Source of the DNA: Bacillota bacterium
Lineage (GTDB): Bacteria > Bacillota > Clostridia > Clostridiales > Clostridiaceae
Direction: 5' to 3'
NCBI GenBank assembly: GCA_023427705.1
Contig: JAEZAL010000160.1
Coordinates: 1 to 5,740, forward strand
DNA: 5,740 bases
Made by a program: the position numbers and the translations under genes. This document shows positions 5,091 to 5,740 of the stretch, one piece after another. The notes beneath the pieces were generated by a model. The model was given only the letters and a program-made list of their open reading frames with translations, searched no databases and was not told where the DNA came from. Numbering within the stretch: the stretch's first letter is position 1; each line of letters begins with the position of its first letter.

Positions 5091-5740
5091 ATGCAATTTT
5101 CATTTTTAGGGTATTCAGTTAATAAAATTATGGAATTAGAATTAGATGTTAAGGATGTAACTATACTAAGGTTCTTTGATGATTTTAGACAAAGTGGGAG
5201 AATGAATTATGAAGTAATAAATGGAGTTAGGTATTACTGGATTAGTTATCAAAGTATAGAAAATGAACTACCTTTCTTAGGTTTAGGAAAAAGAACTATT
5301 ATGGCGAGAATGTTAAAGCTAAGGGATTTAGGTATTTTATCTCATTATACTAAAAAGGAAGGTGGAACTTTTTCTTATTATGCAATAGGGGATAGGTATA
5401 AGGAATTATTATATACTAATGATAATAATCATAATAATTTTAATGGTAAATACAAAAATATAAATGGACAATCTGATAACTTAGAAAAAGATAATAGTAT
5501 AAGTGAAGCTATAGAAGCTTCTTATAATGAAGGTATAAATGAATATGAAGAGGAAGTTATTAATAATGAAGAGAGTGTTGTTAATAATGTAGAAGCTAGC
5601 AGTAATTTTTATGATTTTGAAGAGGGGGTATCATCAAATAATCACAAAGGGTATGCAGAAAAATGTTCAACAAAGACTAATCTATTAAATAACTCATCTA
5701 CTAAAGTAACTAATATATATAATAATATAAAAGAAAATAT
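5091..5740 (+). CDS. Phage/plasmid-type replication-initiator-like winged-helix protein, 3'-truncated by window edge
   Basis: The frame is open for 216 codons and leaves the window without a stop. Residues about 1-106 look like the winged-helix N-terminal domain of clostridial phage or plasmid replication proteins (DnaD-like or replisome-organiser type). After a short helix, RYYWISYQSIENELPFLGLGKRTI (47-70, interrupted here only by wording) has the characteristic W(I/V)xYxxIxxxLP pattern. The recognition region KRTIMARMLKLRDLGILSHY (67-86) and the wing GGTFSYYAIGDRYKELL (91-107) follow. Residues 110-216 form a low-complexity Asn/Glu/Ser-rich linker with repeated INNEE/VNNVE-like units. A C-terminal loader or conserved phage domain would be expected beyond the edge. 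The start is supported by GGAGGT. The gene is separated from the sugar operon by a terminator and is functionally unrelated, suggesting a prophage, integrated plasmid or domesticated phage gene. Family assignment is by pattern recognition, not a search. Confidence 0.72.
   Translation, partial: MQFSFLGYSVNKIMELELDVKDVTILRFFDDFRQSGRMNYEVINGVRYYWISYQSIENELPFLGLGKRTIMARMLKLRDLGILSHYTKKEGGTFSYYAIGDRYKELLYTNDNNHNNFNGKYKNINGQSDNLEKDNSISEAIEASYNEGINEYEEEVINNEESVVNNVEASSNFYDFEEGVSSNNHKGYAEKCSTKTNLLNNSSTKVTNIYNNIKEN

Overview
The window comes from a very AT-rich, low-GC Gram-positive genome. Strong AGGAGG-type ribosome sites, codon use dominated by A/T-ending codons, and gene content (mannose-family PTS, NanE, NagA, a YcxB-like membrane protein, a clostridial phage-type replication protein) point to Clostridium sensu stricto. 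The species cannot be fixed from this sequence alone. All genes that can be supported lie on the + strand.

Positions 1-4932 look like the 3' part of one amino-sugar catabolic operon. In order it carries a mannose-family PTS EIIA (5' end outside the window), EIIB, EIIC, EIID, an N-acetylmannosamine-6-phosphate 2-epimerase (NanE type), an N-acetylglucosamine-6-phosphate deacetylase (NagA type), and a small two-helix membrane protein with a YcxB-like C-terminal domain. EIIC and EIID share one base, and the YcxB-like gene overlaps nagA by 11 bases, which suggests translational coupling. The simplest pathway is uptake and phosphorylation of N-acetylmannosamine (ManNAc) or a close relative by the PTS, epimerisation to GlcNAc-6-P, then deacetylation to GlcN-6-P plus acetate. 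No ManNAc kinase is needed because the PTS phosphorylates the sugar. A glucosamine-6-P deaminase is not in the window.

The one sizeable gap inside the operon (3159-3281, between nanE and nagA) holds a long imperfect hairpin. Its 3' arm contains an exact complement of the nagA ribosome-binding site, so two mutually exclusive RNA folds can be drawn. Both enzymes next to it depart from consensus at several family signature positions while keeping their catalytic residues.

A strong rho-independent terminator (4948-5002) closes the operon. After a short spacer, a different kind of gene begins at 5091 and runs off the right edge. It encodes a winged-helix replication-initiator-like protein followed by an Asn/Glu-rich linker, of the type found in clostridial phages and plasmids. 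The right edge may therefore be the start of a mobile element, or a domesticated phage gene.
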